From positions 1 to 63,998 of the forward strand of contig CAKTPO010000012.1 in assembly GCA_934591845.1 (NCBI GenBank): a stretch of DNA of 63,998 nucleotides, given 5' to 3'. This document shows positions 17,880-25,888 of this stretch, one piece after another; position 1 is the first letter of the stretch, and the number at the start of each line of letters is the position of its first letter. The position numbers and the translations under genes are program-made. Source of the DNA: an uncultured Oscillospiraceae bacterium. GTDB taxonomy: Bacteria; Bacillota; Clostridia; Oscillospirales; Oscillospiraceae. The notes under the pieces were generated by a model, which made no database searches, was not told the DNA's origin, and saw only the letters and a list, made by a program, of their open reading frames with translations.

Positions 17880-17908
17880 TTGACAGGAAATGGGTCAGGC
17901 TGTATAAT
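17880..17908 (+). promoter_or_regulatory. Perfect consensus sigma-A promoter of the RNA methyltransferase gene
   Basis: TTGACA (17880-17885), exactly 17 bp, then TATAAT (17903-17908): every base matches consensus. The transcript would start near 17915, giving a leader of less than 20 bases. Confidence 0.9.
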
Positions 17909-17932
17909 AAAGAAAAAATCTTGGAGAGGCTT

Positions 17933-18748
17933 ATGATCAATTTTACGGAAATCACGGATTTTGAGGCCCCGGAGCTGGATGTTTACGCCCGGCTGACGGA
18001 GGCCCAGCTGCTCAATCGCTTTGAGCCGAAAAAAGGCATGTTCATTGCCGAAAGCCCCAAGGTCATCTGTCGGGCCCTGGATGCCGGGTGCAAGCCCGTA
18101 TCATTGCTTGTGGAGCGGAGCCATTGCAATCAAGAGGCCCAGGAGGCCATTGCCCGGTGTGGGGATGTGCCGGTGTATACGGCGGAAATGGACATTCTCA
18201 CCAAGCTCACCGGCTTTCAGCTGACCCGGGGGATGCTCTGCGCCATGCTCCGGCCCCAGAGGCCACCGCTCGAAACACTGCTTTCCTCCTGCCGCCGGGT
18301 GGCAGTGTTGGAAAACGTCATGAACCCCACCAATGTGGGGGCCATTTTCCGCAGTGCCGCCGCCCTGGGCATGGACGGGGTGCTGTTGACCTCCGGCTGT
18401 ACTGACCCCCTATACCGCCGCAGTGCCCGGGTGAGCATGGGGACGGTTTTTCAGGTTCCCTGGGCCTATGTGCCGGACAACTGGCAGGAAATACTAAAAG
18501 AGGCGGGCTTCGTCACCGCCGCCATGGCCCTGCGGGAGGATACCCTTTCCATTGACGACCCCCGGCTCCGTGTCCAGCCCCGGCTGGCGGTGGTGCTTGG
18601 CACCGAGGGGGACGGTCTGGCAGACGGAACCATTGCCGCCTGCGACTACACCGTTAAAATCCCCATGTTCCATGGGGTGGATTCTTTAAACGTGGCCGCC
18701 GCCAGTGCCGTGGCATTCTGGGAGCTTCGGCCCAGAGAAAACACATAA
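17933..18748 (+). CDS. TrmH/SpoU-family RNA 2'-O-methyltransferase
   Basis: A 271-residue SPOUT methyltransferase. The N-terminal RNA substrate-binding region (to about residue 105) is followed by the three SpoU motifs: NPTNVGAIFRSA near 128, VLGTEGDGL near 222 and IPMFHGVDSLNVAAASAV near 245, which form the knotted AdoMet site. It most likely methylates a ribose in rRNA or tRNA; the exact nucleotide cannot be read. The ATG at 17933 follows GGAGAGG; an upstream in-frame ATG at 17858 would include the promoter. It is monocistronic and convergent with the lysine ABC operon. Confidence 0.92.
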   Translation: MINFTEITDFEAPELDVYARLTEAQLLNRFEPKKGMFIAESPKVICRALDAGCKPVSLLVERSHCNQEAQEAIARCGDVPVYTAEMDILTKLTGFQLTRGMLCAMLRPQRPPLETLLSSCRRVAVLENVMNPTNVGAIFRSAAALGMDGVLLTSGCTDPLYRRSARVSMGTVFQVPWAYVPDNWQEILKEAGFVTAAMALREDTLSIDDPRLRVQPRLAVVLGTEGDGLADGTIAACDYTVKIPMFHGVDSLNVAAASAVAFWELRPRENT

Positions 18749-18762
18749 CCTGTCAAAACGCC

Positions 18763-18800
18763 AATGGGGCCGCTGCGGTTTTGCAGCGACCCCATTTTTT
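18763..18800. terminator. Bidirectional terminator between convergent genes
   Basis: AATGGGG-C-CGCTGC (18763-18776) pairs with GCAGCG-A-CCCCATT (18783-18796), with one internal mismatch, followed by a T-run on the plus strand. It ends both the methyltransferase gene and the lysine ABC operon. Confidence 0.85.
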
Positions 18801-18801
18801 C

Positions 18802-19542
18802 TTATGCCTTTGTAAACCGGGCCAGGAAATCCCGGGTCTCCTGTTTTTGGGGATCCCCAAACAGTTCCTCAGGGCTTCCCTGCTCGCAGATCACGCCGTT
18901 TGCCATATAGACCACATGGTTGCTCACGTCCCGGGCAAAAGCCATTTCGTGGGTCACCACCAGCATGGTCATGCCCTCCTGGGCAAGCCTTTTCATAACG
19001 GACAGCACTTCCCCCACCATTTCCGGGTCAAGGGCAGAAGTAGGCTCATCAAAGAGCAGCACCTCCGGACTCATGGCCAACGCCCGGGCGATGGCCACCC
19101 GCTGCTTCTGGCCGCCGGAGAGCTGCCGGGGCTTGGCCTGGATGTAAGGGGCCATGCCCACCTTTTCCAGGTACTCCATGGCGGTTTTCCGGGCGGTTTC
19201 CTTGTCCCGCTTCAAAACCCGCATTTGGCCTACCATGCAGTTTTCCAGCACGGTCATGTTGTTGAACAGGTTAAAGGACTGAAACACCATGCCCACGTGG
19301 CTGCGGTATTCCGGCTGGTTTACCCCCCGGCCCACCACATTTTTCCCGTGGTAGAGGATTTCTCCGGAGGAGGGGGTTTCCAGCAAGTTGATGCACCGCA
19401 GGAGGGTGCTTTTGCCGGAACCGGAAGCACCGATAATGGAGGTCACGTCCCCTTTTTTCACGGTGAAGTCAATATCCCGCAGCACCTCATGGGTGCCGAA
19501 ACTTTTGGACAGGTGGTTTACCTGTAAAATTGCCTGATCCAT
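18802..19542 (-). CDS. Lysine ABC transporter ATP-binding protein
   Basis: A 246-residue polar amino-acid ABC ATPase: Walker [11 protein letters not shown] near residue 36, signature [13 protein letters not shown], Walker [14 protein letters not shown] and switch VTHEM. The ATG at 19542 gives the normal N-terminus and follows GGGGGGAA; it overlaps nothing and sits one base from the permease stop. Lysine as substrate is inferred from the riboswitch that begins this operon, not from the ATPase itself. Confidence 0.93.
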   Translation of the reverse strand: MDQAILQVNHLSKSFGTHEVLRDIDFTVKKGDVTSIIGASGSGKSTLLRCINLLETPSSGEILYHGKNVVGRGVNQPEYRSHVGMVFQSFNLFNNMTVLENCMVGQMRVLKRDKETARKTAMEYLEKVGMAPYIQAKPRQLSGGQKQRVAIARALAMSPEVLLFDEPTSALDPEMVGEVLSVMKRLAQEGMTMLVVTHEMAFARDVSNHVVYMANGVICEQGSPEELFGDPQKQETRDFLARFTKA

Positions 19543-19543
19543 A

Positions 19544-20404
19544 TCAGCGTTCCCCCCTGTTTTTTCTGCGCTTTTCTTCCTTGTATTCCCGGTTCTGCTC
19601 GTCAAAGGGTGTCCCCTTGTCCGGGTGGCTGTAGGTTCCCGCGGTCATAACCAAAGGGTCTACCTGCACCAGCTCGTAGTCGCTGGAACCGTCCATCTTC
19701 TTTTCCAGCCAACGCAGCAGGAAGGATGCAATCAGGGTCATGGTCAGATACCCGATCATTTCCACCGTTGCGGAGGGGAAATACAGATAGCTGGCACCAA
19801 CGGCGGCCCGGTGGGCAGAGAAGAACTCCGGAAAGCCGATGATGAACATGACGGAAGTGTCTTTGACGTTGATAATAAAGTTGTTGCCGATCTGGGGCAT
19901 GATGTTCCGCAGGGCCTGGGGCAGAATCACATGGAGCATGGTCTGCACATGGGTCATGCCGATGGCCTTGGCACCCTCGGTCTGGCCCGGGTCTACGGAG
20001 ATGATGCCGCCCCGGACGGACTCGGCCATGTAAGCACCGGTATTGATGGAAACCACTAAGATTGCAGCGGCCCAGACGCTCTCAAACCGGGTGGCACCGT
20101 TTGTAAAGTAAGGAAGACCGTAGTACAGGAACACCGCTTGCAGTACCATGGGGGTACCCCGGAAAACCTCTACATAAATGCGTACAATGACCCGGATCAG
20201 CTTCAGGAAAAACTTCTTCACCGGGGAATCGCCGGGGGCATAGGGGATGGTATTGAGAACACCGCAGATAAACCCGATGACACAGCCAATGGCCGTGGCG
20301 ACCAGAGCCAGAATCAGGGTGCTGCGCATACCGCTTAAATAAGAGGCACCGTACTTTGCCCAAAGCTTGCCAATGTCCGAGACAAGCTGAATCAGAATTT
20401 CCAT
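19544..20404 (-). CDS. Lysine ABC transporter permease
   Basis: A 286-residue HisMQ-type permease with about five membrane segments and the coupling loop [23 protein letters not shown]. The conserved [12 protein letters not shown] follows it. A charged C-terminal tail of about 40 residues (to KRRKNRGER) extends beyond the last helix and is longer than usual. It is 21 bases downstream of the receptor gene in the riboswitch-controlled operon. Confidence 0.92.
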   Translation of the reverse strand: MEILIQLVSDIGKLWAKYGASYLSGMRSTLILALVATAIGCVIGFICGVLNTIPYAPGDSPVKKFFLKLIRVIVRIYVEVFRGTPMVLQAVFLYYGLPYFTNGATRFESVWAAAILVVSINTGAYMAESVRGGIISVDPGQTEGAKAIGMTHVQTMLHVILPQALRNIMPQIGNNFIINVKDTSVMFIIGFPEFFSAHRAAVGASYLYFPSATVEMIGYLTMTLIASFLLRWLEKKMDGSSDYELVQVDPLVMTAGTYSHPDKGTPFDEQNREYKEEKRRKNRGER

Positions 20405-20425
20405 GAATGCGTTTCTCTCCTTTGA

Positions 20426-21319
20426 TTATTCGCTCAGGGGCTGGATAGCAATGGCCTGGGCCATGAGTTCGTTCATATCGTCGGCGGTCATGCCGGTGAG
20501 GGCGGAATTGATCCTGTCTTTCAGCTCCGTGTTGCCCTTCCGGACGGAAACGCCGATGTTGACGTTTTCGGCACGGACTTCGTCACTGAACTGGAAGTCC
20601 CCATCGGTGCCGGAGAAGTCCAGAATGGTCATATCCGGGTAAGCCGCCACAGCACCCTGGGCGGTGGGCATATCGGTGCAGATAAAGTCAACGGCACCGG
20701 TTTCCAGGGCCATGAGCATGGCAGGAGCGGTTTCGGAGGCGGACTGAACCTTGGCACCCTGGATCTGGGGCAGACACTGGTCATACCAGATGGTGGCGAT
20801 CTGAGCGGTACACTTGCCGCCGGACAGGTCCGCAATGGACTTGGCAGTGGCATAGGGGCTATCCTTCTTGGTGACACAGACGATGGTGGCATAGAAGTAG
20901 GGTCCTGCAAAATCCACCTGCTCGCTTCTCTCGGCGGTCATGGACTGACCGGCGATGACTGCATCAAACATGCCGGACTGTACACCGGGCACCAGAGAAT
21001 CCCAGTCGGACTGGGAAACCTTCAGCTCCCAGCCGTTGGCCTCGCAGATCTTCTTGGCGATCATCACGTCATAGCCGTTGGCGTAAGAGCCGGGTACATT
21101 GTCGATGGGTACTGCGCCGTTGGAATCGTCATTCTGCACCCAGTTGTAGGGGGCGTAGGCGCACTCCATGGCGATGGACAGCACGCCGTCTTCCACGCCG
21201 GTACCACCGGCAGCATCGGTTTGTACAGTCCCCTGATCAGAAGCAGCGGAGGAGCCGCAGGCGGCCAAGGACAGGGCCAGCATCAGAGCCAGCACCAAGC
21301 AAGTAATTCTTCTCAACAT
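20426..21319 (-). CDS. Lysine ABC transporter substrate-binding lipoprotein
   Basis: A 297-residue SBP_bac_3-type receptor with lipobox SLAAC near residues 17-21 and a mature part starting with MECAYAPYNW. FDAVIAGQSMTAERSEQVDF marks the ligand-binding cleft region. It is lipid-anchored outside the cell and delivers substrate to the permease. The ATG at 21319 follows AGAGGT and lies 46 bases past the terminator of a lysine riboswitch, so its synthesis should fall when lysine is abundant; this makes lysine the likely ligand. An upstream in-frame start at 21379 would lie inside the terminator hairpin. Confidence 0.93.
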   Translation of the reverse strand: MLRRITCLVLALMLALSLAACGSSAASDQGTVQTDAAGGTGVEDGVLSIAMECAYAPYNWVQNDDSNGAVPIDNVPGSYANGYDVMIAKKICEANGWELKVSQSDWDSLVPGVQSGMFDAVIAGQSMTAERSEQVDFAGPYFYATIVCVTKKDSPYATAKSIADLSGGKCTAQIATIWYDQCLPQIQGAKVQSASETAPAMLMALETGAVDFICTDMPTAQGAVAAYPDMTILDFSGTDGDFQFSDEVRAENVNIGVSVRKGNTELKDRINSALTGMTADDMNELMAQAIAIQPLSE

Positions 21320-21364
21320 AATTATTACCTCTTTTTGTAGAAACTTCCGAAGTTTGTCGGATAC

Positions 21365-21603
21365 AAAAAACTGGATCACCTATGCAGGCGATCCAGGTAA
21401 AATACGACGAAGCAACAAAGAATTGCGGGCCGGATCTCACGATAGCGCTCCACATAAATGTGACAGTCCGGCAGATGTTCTCTGACGGCCCAGCAGAAAC
21501 GCATCTTACACAACGTTTCCACTTCGGCGGCATCCCCTTGCGCAGTCAGGCTGTAAGGCCCTTTTTGGACTGCGGACTTTGAATCCCGCACCTCTACCAT
21601 AAG
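21365..21603 (-). promoter_or_regulatory. Lysine riboswitch (L box) with terminator
   Basis: The minus-strand leader carries the L-box pattern: AGAGGTGCG, TTCAAAGT, an AAGGGGATGCCGCCGAAG block, GCTGGGCCGTC, GACTGTCA and TGGAGCGCTATC, in that order. The closing helix P1 pairs CTTATGGTAG (plus 21594-21603) with CTATCGTGAG (plus 21436-21445). It is followed by a rho-independent terminator, with a stem at 21371-21380/21387-21396 and six T on the minus strand (plus 21365-21370). Lysine binding should favour P1 and the terminator, switching off the downstream transporter. A 74-codon open frame (21376-21600) inside it is not a gene. Confidence 0.95.
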
Positions 21604-21622
21604 CGATTCAATTTGTACTGCT

Positions 21623-21651
21623 ATGTTACTCCCCAAACGGACAAATGTCAA
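21623..21651 (-). promoter_or_regulatory. Sigma-A promoter of the lysine riboswitch and transporter
   Basis: On the minus strand TTGACA (plus 21646-21651), a 17-bp spacer and TAACAT (plus 21623-21628). The start would fall about 10-15 bases before the riboswitch P1 helix. Confidence 0.8.
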
Positions 21652-21712
21652 TCCCTTTTTAGGACTTTTTTGCCCATTTGGGGGCAAAATCCGAAAGTCT
21701 GTGAAAATCCAC

Positions 21713-21742
21713 TTGCATTGCCCCGGCCATCTGTGATAAAAT
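21713..21742 (+). promoter_or_regulatory. Probable promoter of the HAD phosphatase gene
   Basis: TTGCAT (21713-21718), an 18-bp spacer and TAAAAT (21737-21742), about 34 bases before the ATG. Confidence 0.6.
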
Positions 21743-21775
21743 TGTGGAAAACGTCAGAAAGGATCCGATGCGTTT

Positions 21776-22411
21776 ATGGAAAGAAACAAGGATACTATCG
21801 TCTTTGATATGGGGCAGGTGCTGATCCACTGGCAGCCCCTGGCACTGATCGCCCACATGAACCTGACCCAGGAGCAGAAAAATCTTCTGCTGACGGAGCT
21901 GTTTCAAAGTGTGGAATGGGTGCAGTCGGACCACGGCACCATTGCCCTGGAGCAAATCGTGACCCAGGTCTGCCAGAGACTCCCCAAGGAACTTCACCCA
22001 GCCGTAGAAGAACTGGTCTTCGGCTGGTGGCGGCGGCCTTTGGTTCCCATGGAGGGCATGGCCGAGCTTCTCCGGGAACTGAAAGAAATGGGCTACAAAA
22101 TCTATCTTTTAAGCAACGCCAGTGTGGATTTAAGAAAGTATTTTCACCGGATCCCCGGTTCCGAATGCTTTGACGGGCTGATGGTCTCCGCCGAGGAGCG
22201 GCTGTTAAAACCTCAGCACGAGATTTACCACACCCTCTACAGCCGCTTCCGGTTAGACCCCAGCCGGTGCCTGTTCATTGACGATTCCCCCGCCAATATA
22301 GAGGGGGCTATTTGCACCGGCATGGATGGGCTTATTTTTCGTGGGGATGTGGCCCGACTGCGCCGAGAACTGGTGCAAAAGGGCATTGACGTTGCTGTGG
22401 CAACAGAATAA
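21776..22411 (+). CDS. HAD-superfamily phosphatase (YihX-like)
   Basis: A 211-residue HAD subfamily IA protein: motif I VFDMGQVL (residues 9-16, nucleophile Asp11), motif II LLSNAS near 120, motif III Lys in RLLKPQ near 149 and motif IV FIDDSPANIEGA near 171. The helical cap lies between motifs I and II. In motif I the second aspartate of DxD is replaced (DMG), as in the YihX/glucose-1-phosphate phosphatase-like branch, so it is a cytoplasmic small-metabolite phosphatase. AAAGGA lies about 13 bases upstream of the ATG, slightly far. It precedes the MoxR-VWA pair by 68 bases. Confidence 0.88.
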   Translation: MERNKDTIVFDMGQVLIHWQPLALIAHMNLTQEQKNLLLTELFQSVEWVQSDHGTIALEQIVTQVCQRLPKELHPAVEELVFGWWRRPLVPMEGMAELLRELKEMGYKIYLLSNASVDLRKYFHRIPGSECFDGLMVSAEERLLKPQHEIYHTLYSRFRLDPSRCLFIDDSPANIEGAICTGMDGLIFRGDVARLRRELVQKGIDVAVATE

Positions 22412-22479
22412 TTCCCATCTATTCGGTATTGTTGTACCGTATCCAACCAATAAAATGACCATTCAAAGGAGCAGCCACC

Positions 22480-23367
22480 ATGACCATTGAGGAATTGAGA
22501 CAAAAGCTGGACGAAAGCAGCTATATTTACGATGAAAACCTGTTGACCACCCTTTATGTTGCCCTGGCTCTGGGGCGGCCTCTGCTCATTGAGGGTGCCG
22601 CGGGTGTTGGCAAAACCGAGGTGGCCAAGGTTATGGCCCAGGCCCTGGACCGGGACCTGGTGCGCTTGCAGTGCTATGAGGGGCTGGACGAGAGCAAGGC
22701 CCTGTACGAGTGGAACTACCAGAAGCAGCTGCTGACCATTCAGATGAACCAGGGCACGGGAGACCGGCAAGCCCTGAAAGAATCCATTTTTTCCGATGAA
22801 TTTCTGCTGCCCCGGCCCCTGCTCCAATCCATCCAGTCCAAAGAGCCGGTGGTCCTGCTGATCGATGAAATTGACAAGGCCGACGAGGAATTTGAAGCGT
22901 TCCTCTTAGAACTGCTGTCGGAAATGCAGGTCACGGTGCCGGAACTGGGCACCCTCCGGGCCAAGACCACCCCCTTTGTCATTCTGACCTCCAACCGGGC
23001 CCGGCCCCTTTCCGAGGCTCTGCGCCGCCGGTGCGCCTATCTGCACATCGACTACCCGGATGCGGAAAAGGAACTGGCCATTCTGCGCAAAAAACTGCCC
23101 CATGTAGATGACCGACTGGCCTTCCAGGTGGCCCTGGCGGTACAGAAGCTTCGCTCTGCCGAGGCCATTCTCAAAAAGCCCTCCATTGCGGAAACCCTGG
23201 ACTGGGCGGCGGCCCTGGATGCCCTGGGCATCCGGGAATTGACCCCAGAGGCCGTAACCCGGACGGCGGGGTTTGTACTCAAAAACAACGAAGACCTGCG
23301 GACCCTACAGGAAATGGATGTGACCGAGGGACACTGCGGCAACTGCCAGGGACACTGCCATGGATGA
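22480..23367 (+). CDS. MoxR-family AAA+ ATPase (CoxD-like)
   Basis: A 295-residue MoxR-type ATPase: Walker A GAAGVGKTEV near residue 40, Walker B VVLLIDEIDKAD near 126, sensor 1 ILTSNRARPLSEALRRRC near 168 (arginine finger included). The C-terminal end is unusual, with GHCGNCQGHCHG containing three Cys and three His, which could bind a metal. AAAGGAG precedes the ATG. It overlaps the next gene, a CoxE-like VWA protein, by 8 bases. Such pairs act as chaperones that insert metals or activate a partner enzyme (CoxD/CoxE in CO dehydrogenase maturation); no such target is encoded nearby. Confidence 0.88.
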   Translation: MTIEELRQKLDESSYIYDENLLTTLYVALALGRPLLIEGAAGVGKTEVAKVMAQALDRDLVRLQCYEGLDESKALYEWNYQKQLLTIQMNQGTGDRQALKESIFSDEFLLPRPLLQSIQSKEPVVLLIDEIDKADEEFEAFLLELLSEMQVTVPELGTLRAKTTPFVILTSNRARPLSEALRRRCAYLHIDYPDAEKELAILRKKLPHVDDRLAFQVALAVQKLRSAEAILKKPSIAETLDWAAALDALGIRELTPEAVTRTAGFVLKNNEDLRTLQEMDVTEGHCGNCQGHCHG

Positions 23368-24634
23368 TCCCCAGGTTTATTTGGAAAAGCTCACGGCTTT
23401 TTCCAGGATTTTGCGGATGGAGGGTCTGCCTGTCTCCCTGAAAGAAACAGAGGACGGGGCCCACATTCTCATGGAACTGGGGCTATATGACCGGGAAACC
23501 GTCAAAACCGCCCTGCGCACCGTCTTTGCCAAGTCCCGGGAGGAGCAGAAGAAATTCGATGCCGCCTTTGACGGATTCTTTCTTTCGGAAGAAGCCATCC
23601 GGGAACAGGCCCGGCAGCGGGCCCAGCAGCAGCAGGAGCAGGATGCCCAGCGGCAACAGGCCCGGCAGGAGTTGGAGGACATCAACCAGCGGGTAAACCT
23701 GGATAAAACAGAACAGGTCCGCTACCAGGAACTGCCCCAGGAATCCCGGCAGAAGCTCCAGGATTTTCTGAACCGCTACAAGGGAAACGTGGACCGAAGC
23801 CCCCAACTCTACAGTGAATTCATCCACTCGGTTTTTGCAAAAACCATGCTGGAACAGCAGATGCTGATGGAAAACGCCGGAGTGGGGGCAGAGGAACTGG
23901 ACCCGGAACTGGGCATTTTGTGCCGGGACATCGGGGCCTTTCGGGATACGGAAATACCGAAAGCCATCCAGGTCATTCAGACCGTGGCAAGACAAATCAA
24001 CGGGGAGCTTTCAGCCAAACGCCGGGGCAGCTCTTCCGGCGGACAGCTGGATTTCCGGCGGACCATCCGGGGAAGCCTCAGTGCCGGTGGCAGCCTGCAC
24101 AAGCTGTATTTTCGAAAAAAACACGCCCGGAAGCGGCGGTTGGTGATTTTGTGTGACGTTTCCGGCTCTATGGTTCAGTTCTCCGAGTTTGCCCTGCGGT
24201 TCATCCAATCCCTGAACCAGGCCGCGGAAAGCTCCCGGATTTATCTGTTCTCCGAGACCATTGTGGAAGCGGATGCCTTTCAGCTGCAAAATATGGACCG
24301 GTTTCGGGATACGGTTCGCTCCTCCGGCATTTATGGTCGGGGTACAGATTTGGGGCTGGCTCTGCAAACCCTCTGCGCTGCCCATCCCCCGGTATTAAAC
24401 GGCAGCACCACCCTGCTCATCCTCTCGGACACCAAAACCGTGGACACCCAGCGGGCCATGACCTGGCTGCGGGAAGCCAAACGCCAGTCCGCCCGCGTCC
24501 TCTGGCTCAACCCCATTCCGGAACGGAACTGGAAATACATCAAAAGCGTAGGTACCGTCCAAACCCTCTGCCCCATGATCCCCTGCTCCACCCTGGGGGA
24601 GTTGGCGGGGGCTTGCAGAAAGCTGCTGGCGTGA
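23360..24634 (+). CDS. CoxE-like VWA-domain protein
   Basis: A 424-residue partner of the MoxR ATPase. Residues 1-75 are a small helical domain, followed by a long Gln/Arg/Glu-rich helix (about 75-130) that could be a coiled coil. The C-terminal half is a von Willebrand A domain with the MIDAS start LVILCDVSGSM near residue 261 and RGTDLGLAL near 333, so a divalent metal can bind. VWA partners usually bridge the ATPase to its client. It starts with an ATG inside the end of the upstream gene (translational coupling). The operon ends here, just before an intergenic repeat. Confidence 0.87.
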   Translation: MDDPQVYLEKLTAFSRILRMEGLPVSLKETEDGAHILMELGLYDRETVKTALRTVFAKSREEQKKFDAAFDGFFLSEEAIREQARQRAQQQQEQDAQRQQARQELEDINQRVNLDKTEQVRYQELPQESRQKLQDFLNRYKGNVDRSPQLYSEFIHSVFAKTMLEQQMLMENAGVGAEELDPELGILCRDIGAFRDTEIPKAIQVIQTVARQINGELSAKRRGSSSGGQLDFRRTIRGSLSAGGSLHKLYFRKKHARKRRLVILCDVSGSMVQFSEFALRFIQSLNQAAESSRIYLFSETIVEADAFQLQNMDRFRDTVRSSGIYGRGTDLGLALQTLCAAHPPVLNGSTTLLILSDTKTVDTQRAMTWLREAKRQSARVLWLNPIPERNWKYIKSVGTVQTLCPMIPCSTLGELAGACRKLLA

Positions 24635-24639
24635 AGCAG

Positions 24640-25300
24640 TTGACAGTTAACAGTTGACAGTTGACAGTTTTTCCGAAATTGACAATGGACAATTGACAAT
24701 TGACAATTTTTTGGAGGACGGGCGTTTTACCTTTGCTTTCGTCGTTCCTACAATAGAACACGCTGCCCCTCATTTGGAAAACCTCGGTTGAAAACGTATA
24801 CCAATCAGCGAAACCGTAGGGAACGGCCTATGTGCCGTTCCGCACGTTGAAGGACGGAACCGTTCACAGTAAACCCGGCACCCGAAAGCCCGGTACAAAA
24901 GCTTCCCCTCCGGGGAAGCTGGCAGGGCGCAGCCCTGACTGATGAGGCAGCGGGGCAGCGTAAAACATTCCAGAAACAAAGGGCGAATCCGTAGAAACGT
25001 CCCCCCATTATGTCATTCAGGCCTTGAGCGATAAGCGGATTGGAGAAATCCACCACGTAGCAGAAATGTACCAACACAAAGTAAAGTCTGCCACTTGGGA
25101 AGATTCCTCGACTCACTACCGTTCGCTCGGAATGACATGACGGGGGGTGGTTTTGTTTTGTCCGCACGGGTTGTAATTGCAACGTAACGGAACGGCACAT
25201 AGGCCGTTCCCTACGTACTTTAACGGACGGACTGAAATAAACAACGTTGGTCTCCCCAAAAACTGTCAACTGTCAACTGAAAAGAATTGACAATTTTCCA
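24640..25300. repeat. Composite intergenic repeat, copy B (no gene)
   Basis: About 660 bases without a gene. It starts with a tandem run of TTGACAG/TTGACAA heptamer-like units on both sides of 24670, then the GCGAAACCGTAGGGAACGG module, the CGGTACAAAAGCTTCCCCTCCGG hairpin followed by GGCAGGGCGCAGCCCTG, the GTCATTC...GGAGAAATCCACC and GGGAAGATTCCTCGACTCAC modules, the GAACGGCACATAGGCCGTTCC palindrome, and a closing TGTCAACTGTCAACTG run. Module order matches copies A and C. Confidence 0.85.
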
Positions 25301-25372
25301 CCGTCAGAACCCCTTGGTTTTTTCCAAGGGGTCATCTTTTTTGAACAAAATGTGAAATCAAATGTTCCCCTC

Positions 25373-25400
25373 TTGAAATTTGGAAAAATCGTGCTAGAAT
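25373..25400 (+). promoter_or_regulatory. Promoter of the marR-ABC exporter operon
   Basis: TTGAAA (25373-25378), a 16-bp spacer and TAGAAT (25395-25400), directly followed by the palindrome at 25402-25421. Confidence 0.75.
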
Positions 25401-25401
25401 A

Positions 25402-25421
25402 TTGCGTAGCTTGCTACGTAA
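25402..25421 (+). promoter_or_regulatory. Probable MarR operator
   Basis: TTGCGTAGC-TT-GCTACGTAA is a 20-bp palindrome with one mismatch, placed right at the transcription start. Bound repressor would block the promoter. Autoregulation by the MarR protein encoded 18 bases downstream is the obvious model; this is inference from position and symmetry. Confidence 0.75.
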
Positions 25422-25438
25422 ATAAAGGAGGTGGGAGT

Positions 25439-25888
25439 ATGCTTACGTTTGGACTTCTTTTCCGGAGCCTGGACTGCGCTTTGCGGCAAACCATGGACAA
25501 CGCCCTGTCCTCTATGGACCTGACCTTTGCCCAGGGCCACATTATGGGCTTTCTTGCCCGGTGCGCTGCGCCGCCCTGTGCCAAGGATATTGAGGACCGG
25601 TTTCAGCTGAGCCATCCCACGGTATCCGGCCTTTTGGCCAGACTGGAGAAAAAGGAGTTTATCGCCCAGCGGCCCGACCCTCAGGACCGGCGGCGGAAGC
25701 TCATTTTTATTCTCCCCAAGGGTGCGCGTTGCAACGAAACCATGTACGCCGTGATCCAGCACGGCGACAAAAAGCTCCTGAAGGGCTTTTCCCAGGAGGA
25801 GGCAGATCAGTTCCGGCAGTATTTGCTGCGGGCACTGCACAATGTCGCTCCTGATTTTCAACCAGAAACGGAGGAATTCCAAAAATGA
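25439..25888 (+). CDS. MarR-family transcriptional regulator
   Basis: A 149-residue winged-helix protein of the MarR type. The recognition helix region is CAKDIEDRFQLSHPTVSGLLARLEKK (residues 42-67) and the wing follows as GFI-like FIAQRPDPQDRRRKLIFI, with the DxRxR pattern diagnostic of the family. AAAGGAGGTG precedes the ATG at 25439. The stop overlaps the start of the first exporter gene (ATGA), so regulator and exporter form one operon. It probably represses the operon until a drug or peptide ligand binds. Confidence 0.92.
   Translation: MLTFGLLFRSLDCALRQTMDNALSSMDLTFAQGHIMGFLARCAAPPCAKDIEDRFQLSHPTVSGLLARLEKKEFIAQRPDPQDRRRKLIFILPKGARCNETMYAVIQHGDKKLLKGFSQEEADQFRQYLLRALHNVAPDFQPETEEFQK

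Noticed and set aside
21376..21600. A 74-codon Cys-containing open frame with its own promoter and terminator, at first read as a small gene
   Set aside because: The sequence is the lysine riboswitch: L-box blocks in order, P1 helix and terminator account for every part of it, and no ribosome binding site precedes the ATG.
24640..24710. Tandem TTGACAG/TTGACAA units as a CRISPR array or a set of promoters
   Set aside because: The units are contiguous 7-10 bp words without spacers and recur at the edges of the dispersed repeats; no suitable -10 elements or genes follow.
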